Shown: positions 42,742-53,095 of the stretch, piece by piece
How positions within the stretch are numbered: position 1 is the first letter of the stretch
How the letters are laid out: each line of letters starts with the position of its first letter
Assembly (NCBI RefSeq): GCF_000378605.1
Contig: NZ_KB905155.1
Coordinates: 1,116,001 to 1,180,000, forward strand
Direction: 5' to 3'
Source of the DNA: Thioalkalivibrio sp. ALJ21
GTDB lineage: Bacteria > Pseudomonadota > Gammaproteobacteria > Ectothiorhodospirales > Ectothiorhodospiraceae
DNA: 64,000 bases
Position numbers and translations under genes: made by a program
The notes under the pieces: generated by a model
The model's database searches: none
What the model was told of the DNA's origin: nothing
Seen by the model: the letters and a program-made list of their open reading frames with translations, nothing else

Positions 42742-42774
42742 GGTGCGTTTCGCTGCGCTCAACGCACCCTACAA
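42742..42774. repeat. Dispersed repeat, second copy
   Basis: GGTGCGTTTCGCTGCGCTCAACGCACCCTACAA (given in two parts: GGTGCGTTTCGC then TGCGCTCAACGCACCCTACA) matches 33384-33416 except in the loop. It forms GGTGCGTT / AACGCACC hairpin arms and lies between convergent znuA and the diguanylate cyclase. Confidence 0.7.
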
Positions 42775-42794
42775 GGTGGCTAACGGCCCTGGGT

Positions 42795-45700
42795 TCATGC
42801 AGTCGTTTCGGGCAGGGTGGCCAGCGCCACACGGTTGCGGCCCTCGCCCTTGGCGCGATAAAGCGCCGCGTCGACCCGGCGCAGCAATCCGCTACGCGGC
42901 TCGCCCGGGCAGAAGGCCGCCACACCGAGACTGATCGTGACGCGACCCGCCTCCGGAAAGTCATGCTCCTCCACCCGCGCCCGCATGGTCTCCGCGACCC
43001 GCGTGGCATCTGTCTCTTTGGTACCCGGCAGCAGGACCATGAATTCCTCGCCGCCCCAGCGCCCGAGCACGTCGGCATCGCGCAGACGTTCGCCGATCAC
43101 ACGAGTGACCTCCTGCAGCACGACATCCCCCACCGCATGGCCGAAGGTGTCGTTGACCCGCTTGAAGTGATCGAGATCGAACATCACCAGGGCAAATGGC
43201 GCCCCGTAGCGCTCGGCACGCGCCAGCTCGCGATTGAGCAACGTCTCGAAGTAGTGGCGGTTGGCCACACCGGTCAGGCGATCGTAATAGGCCTGGCGCT
43301 TCAGCTCGGCATTGGCGCGCTGCAGTTCCAGCTCCACATGCTTGAGGTCGGTGATATCCACCGCAGCCCCGGCCACTCGGGTCACTCGGCCGTCCCCGTC
43401 CAGCACCTGGTAACGGTGTACATGTATCCAGCGTTCAGCACCATCCGGTCGGCGCAAGCGGAAGGTATCCTCGACGTGAGCCCCCTTCATGGGATCGTTC
43501 AGGAACTGACGCTCCACGCGATCGCGGTCTTCCGGGTGCACGGCCTCCAGCATCGAACGCGGATCGCGGTAGAGGCGATCCCGGCTTTGCCCCCAGATCC
43601 GCTCGAAGGCCGGATTTACGTACAGGATCCCGCCTTCGTCCTGTAGCCAGAACACCTCGTTCACACTGCCCGCCAGCTGCCGGAAGCGCGCCTCGCTCTC
43701 GCGCAGGGCCTCCTCCACCGCCTTGCGCTGCGAGAGGTCGCGCAGGATGGTCGACACCTGCCGGATCTCGCCCTGATCGTCGCGGCGAACGATGATCACC
43801 TGAGACACCGGGACCTCGCGTCCCTCACCGTCCAGTATGGCCGTCTCGCCTTCCCAGGCACCGTCCCGCATCGCAATCGGGGCGGCCTCGCTCAGGATGC
43901 GCTCGGCCGCCCAGGGGGGGTGGAACCGCTGCACGGCGGTCTCGATGGAACGGGCCTCGGACGGGAGGCCCCAGGTATTCCAGCCGTCTTCGGGCGTCCA
44001 CGGTTCGCCCGTCATGGGCGGCAGACCCAACAGGCGGCGACCGGCGGCATTCAGGAACTGCATATCGCCCGCGGGCCCATGCATGGCGACCACGTCGGGC
44101 GTATGTTCCAGGATCCCGACCAGACGGCGCTGGCTGTCCTCCAGGGCGCGCCGCTCGGTCACATCCTGCACGGTACCCACCAGACACAGCCCTGCCTGTG
44201 CCTGACCCGCCTCGCGCGCCCCGCGGACATGCACGATCCGTTCAACCCCATCCGGCCGCACGATGCGAAAATGGAAATCGCAGTCACCCGTATCCAGGGC
44301 GGATTGCAACGTGGCTCGAACCGCAGAACGATCTTCAGCGTGGACCACACTGAAAAAGCGTGCACCGGTGACCTCGCCCTGACTGCGAGCCAGACCCAGT
44401 ATTCGATAGAACTCGTCCGAGCCGCGCGCGCGATCCGTGCGCACATCCCAGTACCAGCTCCCGACATGGGCGATCCGCTGGGCCTCGGCGAGTTCCCGGC
44501 CCCGCTCGCGCAGGGCCTCTTCCATCTCCACCTGCTCGCTGATGTCGATCATCATGCCGTACCAGGCGATACCACCGTCCGGGCGTGCCTCGGGCGTCGA
44601 ACGGCCCTCGACCCAGATCGTCCCGCGCTGCGGGTGGCGAACGCGGAAGCGGACCTGCCACGGCTCCATGGAACGCGCCGACTCCTCGATGCTGGCCTGG
44701 ATGCGAGGCATGTCGTCCGGGTGGACCCTTGCGAAGGCCTCATCCGCACTCCCCTGAACCATATCGGGGCTCAAGCCGAACACGCGTCGCACCCCGTCGC
44801 TAAAGAACGGGAAGGCGTGCCGGCCATCCGGGTACAGACGGTACTGGTAGATCGCCCCGGGCAAGTGGGCGGTCGCCTTGGTCAGGTGGGCCTCGCGCTC
44901 CATCCGGGCCGTCTGGTCCTGGAACGAGACGACCGCACCATCGACCCGACCGGCTGCATCAAGCGTCGGCGCCGCAAAGACCCTTACCGGAAACTGCGAG
45001 CCATCGGTCCGCACGAAATAGTCGTCCCAGGGCTCGCACGACTGTCCCGCATCGAGGACCCGCTGGATTGGGCAGGCCTCCACGGGATAGACCGTCCCGT
45101 CCATCAGTGAGTGATGGTTGGTCGAATGTGCGTCCCGGCCGAGCGCCTCGGCCTCCCGTTCGAAACCCAGCAAACGGCAGGCCGCCGGATTGAGAAAGGT
45201 ATAGCGCCCGTAACGGTCCAGTCCGAAGACACCTTCCGCCAGACTCGCCAGAAGGTGATTCTGAAAGGCCTCGGCCGCGCGCACCTCGGTGACATCCTCG
45301 ATCACGCCATCGAACACGGGCTCGCCGTCCTCGCCGTGGCTGCGATACGCGGTCACGCGCGCCCGAAAGGCCCGACCACGCAGTGTTTGCAGGTCGAGTT
45401 CGCGCCCGACCACGCGACCGTGCATCTCCAGATCGCGGCTGAAGGCCTCGCGCGCGTCCGGGTCGCGATACAGTGCCTGGACCGGGGTTGCTCGCAGTTG
45501 CGCCTCGGACTCCGCTTCAAAGAGGGCCACCATCGCCGGATTGAGCCAGACAAAGCGGCCTTCAGGCCCGGACGTGTTGCGATAGACCCCCACCGGCAGG
45601 CGTCGGAACACCCCCCCGTAGAACTCCAACTCGCGCTCGTAGCGCCGGGCCTCGGAGACGTCGTGAACAATCGAATACAGGTAGGTGGTTCCGTCCAGCA

Positions 45701-46340
45701 CCACCGGGCCGGAGTACACCTCGACCTCCCGAATCTCGCCCCCCTGGATGCGATGGCGGAACCGGAAATACCGGCGCTCCTCGCTCCTGGCACGCTGCAT
45801 CTCGACCTGCACGTCTTCCGCCGACAGCGTGTTGATGTCCTGGATGTGCATGCCCTTGAGGGTGTCGGCTGGATAGCCGTAGAAGCTCACCGCGGCGGGG
45901 TTGGCATCGACAATCCGGCCATCCGCCGGGTCAATCAGCAGCTTCGGTGCGGTATTGGCGGTAAAGGTCTGCTCGTAGACCTGGGCTGCGGAATCGCCCT
46001 CGGGCCTGCGCTGAACGGTCACGACGCGCCCATCGTCATCCGGCACCAGCGTCAACGAACACGAAAGGGAGGCCCCCTCGGGTGCATCCGGCGCGCTCAT
46101 GACCACGTTCAGGGTCACCTCGGATGCGGCCGAACGCTGCAAGGCATCCGCCAGCGGTGGCCGCTGTTCAGGCGCGATGCAGTCGGCGAGGGCAATGCCC
46201 CGCAGATCATCCGGCGAACAGTCGAGCCATTCCGCCAGGCGACCATTGACGGTACGGATAAATCCCACGGCGTCCAGCCGGACCAGGCCGACCGCAATGC
46301 GTTCGAGTTGGATGGGGTCGGCGCTTTCGGTGCTCACCAT
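42795..46340 (-). CDS. Large multi-PAS diguanylate cyclase
   Basis: 1181 residues from the ATG at 46340; a GTG at 46388 that overlaps the upstream stop is the alternative. No membrane helix or signal peptide, so cytosolic. About eight PAS units in series (for example VGLVRLDAVGFIRTVNGRL, LLASLAEGVFGLDRYGRYTF, HTPDVVAMHGPAGDMQF, SVNEVFWLQDEGGILYVNP), then GGDEF. The active site is GRWGGEEF, with an RDAD inhibitory site five residues before. It makes c-di-GMP in response to several internal cues; no ligand can be named. Confidence 0.9.
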   Translation of the reverse strand: MVSTESADPIQLERIAVGLVRLDAVGFIRTVNGRLAEWLDCSPDDLRGIALADCIAPEQRPPLADALQRSAASEVTLNVVMSAPDAPEGASLSCSLTLVPDDDGRVVTVQRRPEGDSAAQVYEQTFTANTAPKLLIDPADGRIVDANPAAVSFYGYPADTLKGMHIQDINTLSAEDVQVEMQRARSEERRYFRFRHRIQGGEIREVEVYSGPVVLDGTTYLYSIVHDVSEARRYERELEFYGGVFRRLPVGVYRNTSGPEGRFVWLNPAMVALFEAESEAQLRATPVQALYRDPDAREAFSRDLEMHGRVVGRELDLQTLRGRAFRARVTAYRSHGEDGEPVFDGVIEDVTEVRAAEAFQNHLLASLAEGVFGLDRYGRYTFLNPAACRLLGFEREAEALGRDAHSTNHHSLMDGTVYPVEACPIQRVLDAGQSCEPWDDYFVRTDGSQFPVRVFAAPTLDAAGRVDGAVVSFQDQTARMEREAHLTKATAHLPGAIYQYRLYPDGRHAFPFFSDGVRRVFGLSPDMVQGSADEAFARVHPDDMPRIQASIEESARSMEPWQVRFRVRHPQRGTIWVEGRSTPEARPDGGIAWYGMMIDISEQVEMEEALRERGRELAEAQRIAHVGSWYWDVRTDRARGSDEFYRILGLARSQGEVTGARFFSVVHAEDRSAVRATLQSALDTGDCDFHFRIVRPDGVERIVHVRGAREAGQAQAGLCLVGTVQDVTERRALEDSQRRLVGILEHTPDVVAMHGPAGDMQFLNAAGRRLLGLPPMTGEPWTPEDGWNTWGLPSEARSIETAVQRFHPPWAAERILSEAAPIAMRDGAWEGETAILDGEGREVPVSQVIIVRRDDQGEIRQVSTILRDLSQRKAVEEALRESEARFRQLAGSVNEVFWLQDEGGILYVNPAFERIWGQSRDRLYRDPRSMLEAVHPEDRDRVERQFLNDPMKGAHVEDTFRLRRPDGAERWIHVHRYQVLDGDGRVTRVAGAAVDITDLKHVELELQRANAELKRQAYYDRLTGVANRHYFETLLNRELARAERYGAPFALVMFDLDHFKRVNDTFGHAVGDVVLQEVTRVIGERLRDADVLGRWGGEEFMVLLPGTKETDATRVAETMRARVEEHDFPEAGRVTISLGVAAFCPGEPRSGLLRRVDAALYRAKGEGRNRVALATLPETTA

Positions 46341-46380
46341 TCCGCTTACCCTGCTCCGGACCTGGGGCCCGATGGAATCC

Positions 46381-48756
46381 TTATGCACTCAGCCGCACGA
46401 CCCGGTTGCGCCCGCCCTTCTTGGCCGCATACATGGCCTCGTCGGCACGCTTCACCCAGTCCTTGACGGGCTCGCCGGGCCGGTACTCCGCGACCCCCAG
46501 ACTGATCGTGACAAGGCCCACACAGGGGAAGGTTGTGGTAGTGACCTGCTCGCGCAGCTGTTCGGCCACATGCTGACCACGTTTTGCGTCCGTTCCGGGC
46601 AGTAGGACCACGAATTCCTCCCCGCCCCAGCGTCCCAGTATGTCGGCCTCGCGCAGACGGCCCTCCAGGGCATGCACCAAGCAGCGCAGGACCTCGTCGC
46701 CCACTTCATGACCGAAGGTATCATTGATGCGCTTGAAATGATCAATATCGAGCAGCAGTAGCGAACAGGGGTGCTCGTAACGCTGCGCGCGGCGTGCCTC
46801 CTGTTCCAGCAAAGTTTCGAAATAGCCGCGGTTGGCGGCATCGGTCAGGGGGTCGTAAAAGGCCTGGTGTTCGAGCGCCGCCTCGAGTTCTTTTTGCCGC
46901 GTGATGTCGTGGAACATTGCGATGTAGTACTCGATCTCGCCCCGCTCATCGCGGATCGCGGTAACGATCTCGTGCAGCGGGAAGATCTCGCCATCCTTGC
47001 GACGGTTCCAGATCTCGCCCTCCCAGTGCCCCGTCTCGCGCACCGTGCGGAACATCTGCTCGTAGAAGTCGCGGTCCTGGCGCCCGGAGTTCAGGATGCG
47101 CGGGTTCGCGCCCACCGCCTCCTCTTCGGAGTATCCCGTTAGCTGCGTAAACGTTGTGTTCACGCGCTGGATGGTGCCCGCGACATCGGTGATAAAGATG
47201 GCCTGACTGGTCTCGAACGTCGCCGCCAGCAGGCGTTGCTCCTGTTCCAGGTGGTGTTGCTCGGTGATGTCCTGCACCGTGCCCACCATGCGCTCGGGCA
47301 TGCCACAGGGGCTGAATTCGACCGAACCGCGCTCGCGCACGACGCGTTCGGTGCCGTCCGGACGCACGATGCGGTGCGTCACATCAAACTGCTCCAGACC
47401 GGCCAGAGCACGGTCCACCGCGGCCTGGACACGCTCGCGGTCCTCCGGATGGACGGCCTGCATGAAGGCCCCGTGCGTGCCTTCCCAGCGGGATCGCTCC
47501 ATCCCGAAGATGCGATAGACCTCGTCGGACCAGCGGATCTCGTTCTTCAGAAAATCGCTGACCCAGTTGCCGACATGGGCGATGCGCTGCGCCAGGGCCA
47601 GCTCCTGCTCGCTGCGGTGCAGCGCCTGCTCGGCGCGCACCCGCTGCGTGATATCCAGGATCACGCCGTGCCACAGCACGCTGCCGTCGTCCAGGGCCTC
47701 CGGACTCGCATGGCCTTCCAGCCAGATCTCGCCACGTTCGGGGCGCAACACACGATAGCGCTGCAGCCAGGGCTCCAGCGAGCGCATCGATGCCTCGATG
47801 CTCGCCCGGATGCGGTCGACATCCTCCGGGTGGATCACCCGGAAAACGGCCTCGGCATCGCGCATCGCCTCCTCGGGGGCAATACCGAACACATCGGTCA
47901 TGCCCTCGCTGGCGTAGGGGTAGCAGGCGCGCCCGTCGGGATGCTGGCGGTACTGATAGATCACACCGGGCAGGTTGTGGGCGATCTTCTCCAGATGGCG
48001 TTCGGTCTCGACCCGCGCGCCGACGTCCTGAAAAGCCCCGACCAGTTCGACAACCTTGCCCGCCTCGTCACGCACGGCGGTGATCTGGTCCTCCAGCCAC
48101 TGCCAGTGACCACTGGGCATGCGCTGGCGATAATTCAGGCGGCAGAACCCGCGCGCCCCATCGGCCATCCAGCGCCGAACCTGACTGGCACAGCGGCGAT
48201 AGTCATCGGGCGCGATATGGCAAGGCAGCCAGTCGGGCGTCGAGCTGATCTGTTCCGGGGTCCAGCCGGTCACGGTCACCGCGTTGCGGCTGAGCCAGGT
48301 CATGGTGCCCAGATCGTCCGGAGCCATGGTGTAAATCACCGCCGGGCTGGCACGCAGCAGGGTATCCATGCGCTGCTCGGTCTGCTTGCGCGCCTCGATG
48401 TCGGCAAAGGCCGCCAGCAGGGCCTCGGGGCCGTCGGAAGTCGCGGGGATACGGCTGATGCTGATCTCTACCCAGCGGGCAAGGCCCGTGGCATCCACCA
48501 GGCGCACCTCTACCTGGCAGTTGGAGCAACCACCATCGAGCAGATCACGGCGCCGCGCCTCACAGGGCTCGACATCCTCGGGAGACAGGCGCTCGCGCAA
48601 CCATCCCCCGGCCAGATCCCCGGGGTCACAAGCCAACATCTCCCCAAGGCGCGGATTGGCGCGCAGGATGCGGCCCTCCGTGTCCATCTCGGCCAGCCCC
48701 ACCGGGGCGTGTTCGAATAGCGCGGCATACCCATGGACCGCACAAATCTCGGTCAT
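46381..48756 (-). CDS. Multi-PAS diguanylate cyclase, second copy
   Basis: 791 residues from the ATG at 48756 (AAGGACAAGGA site). Four or five PAS/PAC units, including a first one ALFEHAPVGLAEMDTEGRIL, MAPDDLGTMTWLSRNAV, HNLPGVIYQYRQHPDGRACY and RIAHVGNWVSDFLKNEIRW, then GGDEF with GRWGGEEF and a READ inhibitory site. Several PAS units align with those of the downstream gene (YQYRxxPDGRxxxPF; RIAHVGxW), so the two arose by duplication. They are transcribed together. Confidence 0.9.
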   Translation of the reverse strand: MTEICAVHGYAALFEHAPVGLAEMDTEGRILRANPRLGEMLACDPGDLAGGWLRERLSPEDVEPCEARRRDLLDGGCSNCQVEVRLVDATGLARWVEISISRIPATSDGPEALLAAFADIEARKQTEQRMDTLLRASPAVIYTMAPDDLGTMTWLSRNAVTVTGWTPEQISSTPDWLPCHIAPDDYRRCASQVRRWMADGARGFCRLNYRQRMPSGHWQWLEDQITAVRDEAGKVVELVGAFQDVGARVETERHLEKIAHNLPGVIYQYRQHPDGRACYPYASEGMTDVFGIAPEEAMRDAEAVFRVIHPEDVDRIRASIEASMRSLEPWLQRYRVLRPERGEIWLEGHASPEALDDGSVLWHGVILDITQRVRAEQALHRSEQELALAQRIAHVGNWVSDFLKNEIRWSDEVYRIFGMERSRWEGTHGAFMQAVHPEDRERVQAAVDRALAGLEQFDVTHRIVRPDGTERVVRERGSVEFSPCGMPERMVGTVQDITEQHHLEQEQRLLAATFETSQAIFITDVAGTIQRVNTTFTQLTGYSEEEAVGANPRILNSGRQDRDFYEQMFRTVRETGHWEGEIWNRRKDGEIFPLHEIVTAIRDERGEIEYYIAMFHDITRQKELEAALEHQAFYDPLTDAANRGYFETLLEQEARRAQRYEHPCSLLLLDIDHFKRINDTFGHEVGDEVLRCLVHALEGRLREADILGRWGGEEFVVLLPGTDAKRGQHVAEQLREQVTTTTFPCVGLVTISLGVAEYRPGEPVKDWVKRADEAMYAAKKGGRNRVVRLSA

Positions 48757-48917
48757 TCCTTGTCCTTGCCCGTCACGAAAAGGCCTGCCTGGCCTTTCCT
48801 CCCCCCTGTTGAGAGAACCCACGGACGTGGTGATGAATTCCAATAATCGGTCTAAAACTTACCACAATGATCGGGATTATTTCGCGCCCGACACGAATAT
48901 CGAGACCTGCAGGGCGC

Positions 48918-48949
48918 AAAAAAACGCCCCCCGGGAACCGAGGGGCGTT
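48918..48949 (-). terminator. Rho-independent terminator of the gcv operon
   Basis: An 11-bp GC stem AACGCCCC(C/T)CGG region (48923-48949) followed on the minus strand by seven T (48918-48924), 40 bp after the gcvPB stop. Confidence 0.85.
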
Positions 48950-48985
48950 GACAGATCAGCAGACGACAGCGAGTGGCGTAGCTAG

Positions 48986-50497
48986 CTAGCCGCTGGTGCC
49001 AGTGCGCGGTGCGGGCTCGCCCTCCTCCGCACTCGGCTCCTGGTACACCACATCCAGCGCCTTGGCCGCTGCCACCTCGTTGAAGCGGCGGTTCGGCAGG
49101 TTGTGCGGCGATGCCTTGATGGTATCGATGTCGCGACCGGCCTCTTCCAGGATCGCGGCCATCGCCTCGACGAAGCCGTCCAGCGTCTCTTTCGACTCGG
49201 TCTCGGTCGGCTCGACCAGCAGGCACTCCGGCACCAGCAACGGGAAGTAGGTCGTCGGCGCATGGTAGCCGTGGTCCAGCAGGCGCTTGGCGACGTCCCC
49301 CGCAGTCAAGCCCAGTTCCTTCGCCTGCTTCTTCAGCGTAACGATGAACTCGTGGGTCGCACGGCGCTCGGGATAAGCCAGGTCGAACCCGGCGCTCTCC
49401 AGTTCGCGCGCCAGGTAGTTGGCGTTCAGTGTGGCGAACTCGGACACGCGCTGCATGCCCTCGCGCCCCAGCATGCGCATGTAGACATAGGCGCGCAGCA
49501 GCACCCCGGCGTTGCCGGCAAACGCGGACAGGCGGCCGATGGTCTCGGGATAGTCCGTCTCGGTGGCAAAACGGTAGCCACCCTCGCCGTTCTCGATCAC
49601 GTGCGGCACCGGCAGGTACGGCAGCAGGCGCTCGCCGACACCGACCGCACCGGAACCCGGACCGCCCCCGCCATGCGGCGTGGAGAAGGTCTTGTGCAGG
49701 TTCATGTGGATCACGTCGAACCCCATGTCGCCCGGGCGCACCTTGCCGAGGATCGCGTTCAGGTTGGCGCCGTCGTAGTACAGCAGGCCGCCGGCGTCGT
49801 GCACGATCTTCGCGATCTCGGAGATACGACGCTCGAACACGCCCACGGTGGACGGGTTGGTCAGCATGATCCCGGCGGTCTGCGGCCCAACGGCCTCCTT
49901 CAGCGCCTCGAGGTTCACGTCGCCGCTTGCGTCGGTGGGGATCTCGCGTACCTCGTAGCCGCACATGATTGCGGTGGCCGGATTGGTGCCGTGCGCGGCG
50001 TCCGGGACGATGATCTCGCGGCGTTCGCTGTCGCCGCGCGCATCGTGATAGGCGCGGATCATCGCCACCCCGGTGTACTCGCCCTGCGCACCGGCCATCG
50101 GCGCCAGCGACACGGCCTTCATGCCGGTCACGTCCTTCAGCATCTCCTGCAGCTCGAACATGGTGTGCAGGAAGCCCTGGCTGTGGCTGGCCGGGGCATG
50201 TGGGTGCCGGTTCAGGAAGCCGGGCAGCATGGCCAGGCTGTTACAGGCGCGCGGGTTGTACTTCATCGTGCACGAGCCCAGCGGGTAGAACTCGGTATCG
50301 ATGGAGAAGTTCTTTTGCGACAACCGCGTGTAGTGACGCACCACATCCAGCTCCGAGGCCGCAGGCAGGCCAGGGGCCGATTTGCGCTGCAGGTTCGCGG
50401 GGATGGCGGTCGTGGCATGCGCGCGCGGCGCCTGGGCCACGGCCGAGCGACCGGCACGCGAACGTTCGAAGATCAGATGGTTTTCCGTGGTGTTCAT
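48986..50497 (-). CDS. gcvPB: Glycine dehydrogenase (decarboxylating) subunit 2
   Basis: 503 residues; PLP-dependent P-protein beta half. The Lys that binds PLP lies in [19 protein letters not shown]; also [14 protein letters not shown] and [15 protein letters not shown]. Together with GcvPA it decarboxylates glycine and passes the aminomethyl group to GcvH. Last gene of the operon, separated from gcvPA by tpx. Confidence 0.95.
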   Translation of the reverse strand: MNTTENHLIFERSRAGRSAVAQAPRAHATTAIPANLQRKSAPGLPAASELDVVRHYTRLSQKNFSIDTEFYPLGSCTMKYNPRACNSLAMLPGFLNRHPHAPASHSQGFLHTMFELQEMLKDVTGMKAVSLAPMAGAQGEYTGVAMIRAYHDARGDSERREIIVPDAAHGTNPATAIMCGYEVREIPTDASGDVNLEALKEAVGPQTAGIMLTNPSTVGVFERRISEIAKIVHDAGGLLYYDGANLNAILGKVRPGDMGFDVIHMNLHKTFSTPHGGGGPGSGAVGVGERLLPYLPVPHVIENGEGGYRFATETDYPETIGRLSAFAGNAGVLLRAYVYMRMLGREGMQRVSEFATLNANYLARELESAGFDLAYPERRATHEFIVTLKKQAKELGLTAGDVAKRLLDHGYHAPTTYFPLLVPECLLVEPTETESKETLDGFVEAMAAILEEAGRDIDTIKASPHNLPNRRFNEVAAAKALDVVYQEPSAEEGEPAPRTGTSG

Positions 50498-50573
50498 AGC
50501 GGTTTCTCGCTTCAGGAATTCGTGGAAGGCGCCGGGGCCTGGTCACCCGGGCCCGGCGCCTGCAGCCCGTCGT

Positions 50574-51101
50574 TTATTGCGTCGGGCTCAGATCGGCCCG
50601 GTCGTCCAGGGCCTTGAAGATGGCGTCGTAGTCCGGCTCCTCGCCGATCTCGGAGACCAGCTCCGCGTGCATCACCAGATTGTCGGTATCCAGCAGCACG
50701 ACACCGCGGGCGGTGATGCCCTCCAGCGGACCGTCCTGGATCAGCACGCCGTAGTCCTTGGCGAAGTTGCGATCGCGCATCATCGACAGCACGGTCACGC
50801 GCTCGAGGTTCTCGGCGGCACAGAAGCGGCCCATCGCGAACGGCAGGTCGGCGGACACCACCAGGATCTCGAGATCCGGGCGCTGCTTGACCATATCCTC
50901 GAACTTTTTGGTGGACTCGGCACAGACCGGGGTGTCCAGGCTCGGGACGATCGAGATCAGCTTGCGCTTGTCGCCAAAGTGGGCGAGCGAGACGTCCTCG
51001 AGATCTTTGGTCGTCAGCTTGAAATCCGGGGCCGGCGAACCGACGTGCGGCAGATCGCCGTTGGTATGGATCGGATTACCCTTCAGTTTGACTTCGGCCA
51101 T
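50574..51101 (-). CDS. tpx: Thiol peroxidase (Tpx), atypical 2-Cys peroxiredoxin
   Basis: 175 residues. The peroxidatic Cys is in VPSLDTPVCAES and the resolving Cys in MGRFCAAENL; GSPAPDFKLTTKDLEDVSL is the typical N-terminus. It reduces lipid and hydrogen peroxides with thioredoxin. The gene interrupts the gcv operon between gcvPA and gcvPB (50 and 76 bp gaps), so it should be co-transcribed under the glycine riboswitch. Confidence 0.94.
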   Translation of the reverse strand: MAEVKLKGNPIHTNGDLPHVGSPAPDFKLTTKDLEDVSLAHFGDKRKLISIVPSLDTPVCAESTKKFEDMVKQRPDLEILVVSADLPFAMGRFCAAENLERVTVLSMMRDRNFAKDYGVLIQDGPLEGITARGVVLLDTDNLVMHAELVSEIGEEPDYDAIFKALDDRADLSPTQ

Positions 51102-51151
51102 GGCGTGCCTCCTCAGGCTTGTGGTGTATGGCGCGTCGGGTGCGGCCCGCG

Positions 51152-52510
51152 TCAGGCGGCCTTCGCCTGCTCGCAGGTCGTCACATACTGCTCCAGATCG
51201 GCATCCGTCTTGGTCTCGGTCGCGCAGGCCAGTACGCAGCCGTCGAGCTGGGCGTAGTCGCGGCCGAGCTGGTAACCGGCCAACACGCCGGCGTCGGCCA
51301 TCGCCTGCACGCGACTCGCGGCGTCCCCGCCGAAGTCCAGCGCGACTTCGTGGAAGTACTCGCCGGTAAAGCGCGGCTTGATGCCCTTGGCCGCGAGCTT
51401 CTCCACCAGGGCGTGGGTGTTGGCGTAGCAGGCCTCGGCCACGCGGGTCAGGCCCTCGTCACCCAGCATGGACATGTGGATGGTCGCGGCGGTGACCACC
51501 AGGCCCTGGTTGGTGCAGATGTTCGAGGTCGCCTTGGAGCGGCGGATGTGCTGTTCGCGAGCCTGCAGCGTCAGCACGTAGCCCGGCTTGCCATCGGCAT
51601 CCTCGGCGCGGCCGACGATGCGCCCCGGCATCTGCCGGATATGCTTCTTGCGCGTGGTCATGAAGCCGAAGTACGGCCCGCCGGAGGACAGCGGGGCACC
51701 CAGCGGCTGGCCCTCGCCCACCACGATATCGACGCCGTTCTCGCCCCACTCGCCCGGCGGCTTCAGCAGCGCCAGCGAGACCGGGTTGACCACGGCGATC
51801 ACCGGGATCTCGCGCTGCTCGGCCCAGCCGGTGAGTGCATCGACATCTTCCAGGATGCCGAAGAAGTTCGGCTGGGTGATGATCATCGCAGTCACGTCGT
51901 CGTCCGCGAACGGCGCCAGTGCCTCGAGCGGCGTCTGGCCGGAGGTCTCGTCGAACGGGATCTCGACCAGCTCGATGCCCTGGTTGCCGATCAGGGTGTG
52001 GATCACTCGGCGATAGTCCGGGTGCAGCGCGCCCGGGACCAGCACCTTCTTGCTCTTCGAGCGGCGGTTCACGCGCACGGCCATCAGCACGGCCTCGGCC
52101 AGCGCGGAGGCGCCGTCATACAGCGAGGCGTTGGAGGCCTCCATGCCGGTCAGACGGCTGATCATCGTCTGGTATTCGTAGATCAGCTGCAGCGTGCCCT
52201 GGCTGGCCTCCGCCTGGTACGGCGTGTAGGCGCTGTAGAACTCGCCACGCGTGGCGATCTGCCACACGGCCGCCGGGATATGGTGCTCGTAGGCCCCGGC
52301 GCCGATGAAATTGGACGCCATGCCGTCCCGCGCCGCACGCTCCTGCATCAGGCGCGAGATCGCCATCTCGTTCAGGCCCTCGGGGACCTTTTCGAGCGCC
52401 GGCGCGCGCAGCTCTTTCGGGATCTCGTCGAACAGATCCTCGATGGAATCGGCGCCGATGCGGTCGAGCATCGCGCGGATGTCTTCTTCGGTATGCGGGA
52501 TAAAGGGCAT
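51152..52510 (-). CDS. gcvPA: Glycine dehydrogenase (decarboxylating) subunit 1
   Basis: 452 residues from the ATG at 52510. N-terminal [15 protein letters not shown] is typical; [21 protein letters not shown] and [19 protein letters not shown] line the active site. It lacks the PLP Lys, which is in GcvPB, as expected for the split P-protein. Confidence 0.95.
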   Translation of the reverse strand: MPFIPHTEEDIRAMLDRIGADSIEDLFDEIPKELRAPALEKVPEGLNEMAISRLMQERAARDGMASNFIGAGAYEHHIPAAVWQIATRGEFYSAYTPYQAEASQGTLQLIYEYQTMISRLTGMEASNASLYDGASALAEAVLMAVRVNRRSKSKKVLVPGALHPDYRRVIHTLIGNQGIELVEIPFDETSGQTPLEALAPFADDDVTAMIITQPNFFGILEDVDALTGWAEQREIPVIAVVNPVSLALLKPPGEWGENGVDIVVGEGQPLGAPLSSGGPYFGFMTTRKKHIRQMPGRIVGRAEDADGKPGYVLTLQAREQHIRRSKATSNICTNQGLVVTAATIHMSMLGDEGLTRVAEACYANTHALVEKLAAKGIKPRFTGEYFHEVALDFGGDAASRVQAMADAGVLAGYQLGRDYAQLDGCVLACATETKTDADLEQYVTTCEQAKAA

Positions 52511-52628
52511 GTCGTACTCGCTTTCGCTACTGCGAAGTTCGGATCGGGCCCCGGGCCGGATGCCCGGGGCGCCTTCTCGCTCCAACCGGGCCGGCTCCGT
52601 CAGGAACCGCCCCACCGGGAACGTCGAA

Positions 52629-53021
52629 TCAGGATTCGGCCTCGACGTGCGCGGCGTAGGCGTCGGCGTCCATCAGGGCGTCGAGCTGGCTCGCGTCGGA
52701 GGGCTTCATCTTGAACAGCCAGCCCTCGTCAAACGGGGACTCGTTGACCTTCTCGGGGCTGTCGGCCAGTTCTTCGTTGGCCTCGGTCACCTCGCCGGAC
52801 AGCGGGGCATACACATCCGAGGCGGCCTTGACCGACTCGACCGTCGCGCAGGCGGAACCGGCCTCGACCGAGGCACCCGCCTCCGGGGCCTCCACGAACA
52901 CGAGATCGCCCAGCAGTTCCTGCGCGTGATCGGTAATGCCGATGGTCACGCTGCCGTCGGCCTCCTGGCGCACCCACTCGTGGCTCTTGGTGTACTTCAG
53001 ATCCTTCGGTGCTTCGCTCAT
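52629..53021 (-). CDS. gcvH: Glycine cleavage H protein
   Basis: 130 residues, the lipoyl carrier. The lipoylated Lys is in [31 protein letters not shown] and [12 protein letters not shown] flank it. It shuttles the aminomethyl group from the P-protein to GcvT and is reoxidised by dihydrolipoamide dehydrogenase. Confidence 0.96.
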   Translation of the reverse strand: MSEAPKDLKYTKSHEWVRQEADGSVTIGITDHAQELLGDLVFVEAPEAGASVEAGSACATVESVKAASDVYAPLSGEVTEANEELADSPEKVNESPFDEGWLFKMKPSDASQLDALMDADAYAAHVEAES

Positions 53022-53095
53022 GACGTCTTCCTTTTTCGTTTGGATCCCGCCTGCGCAGTGTAGTCTGTGGCAGGCGGCATGAGGCAATAAATTCG

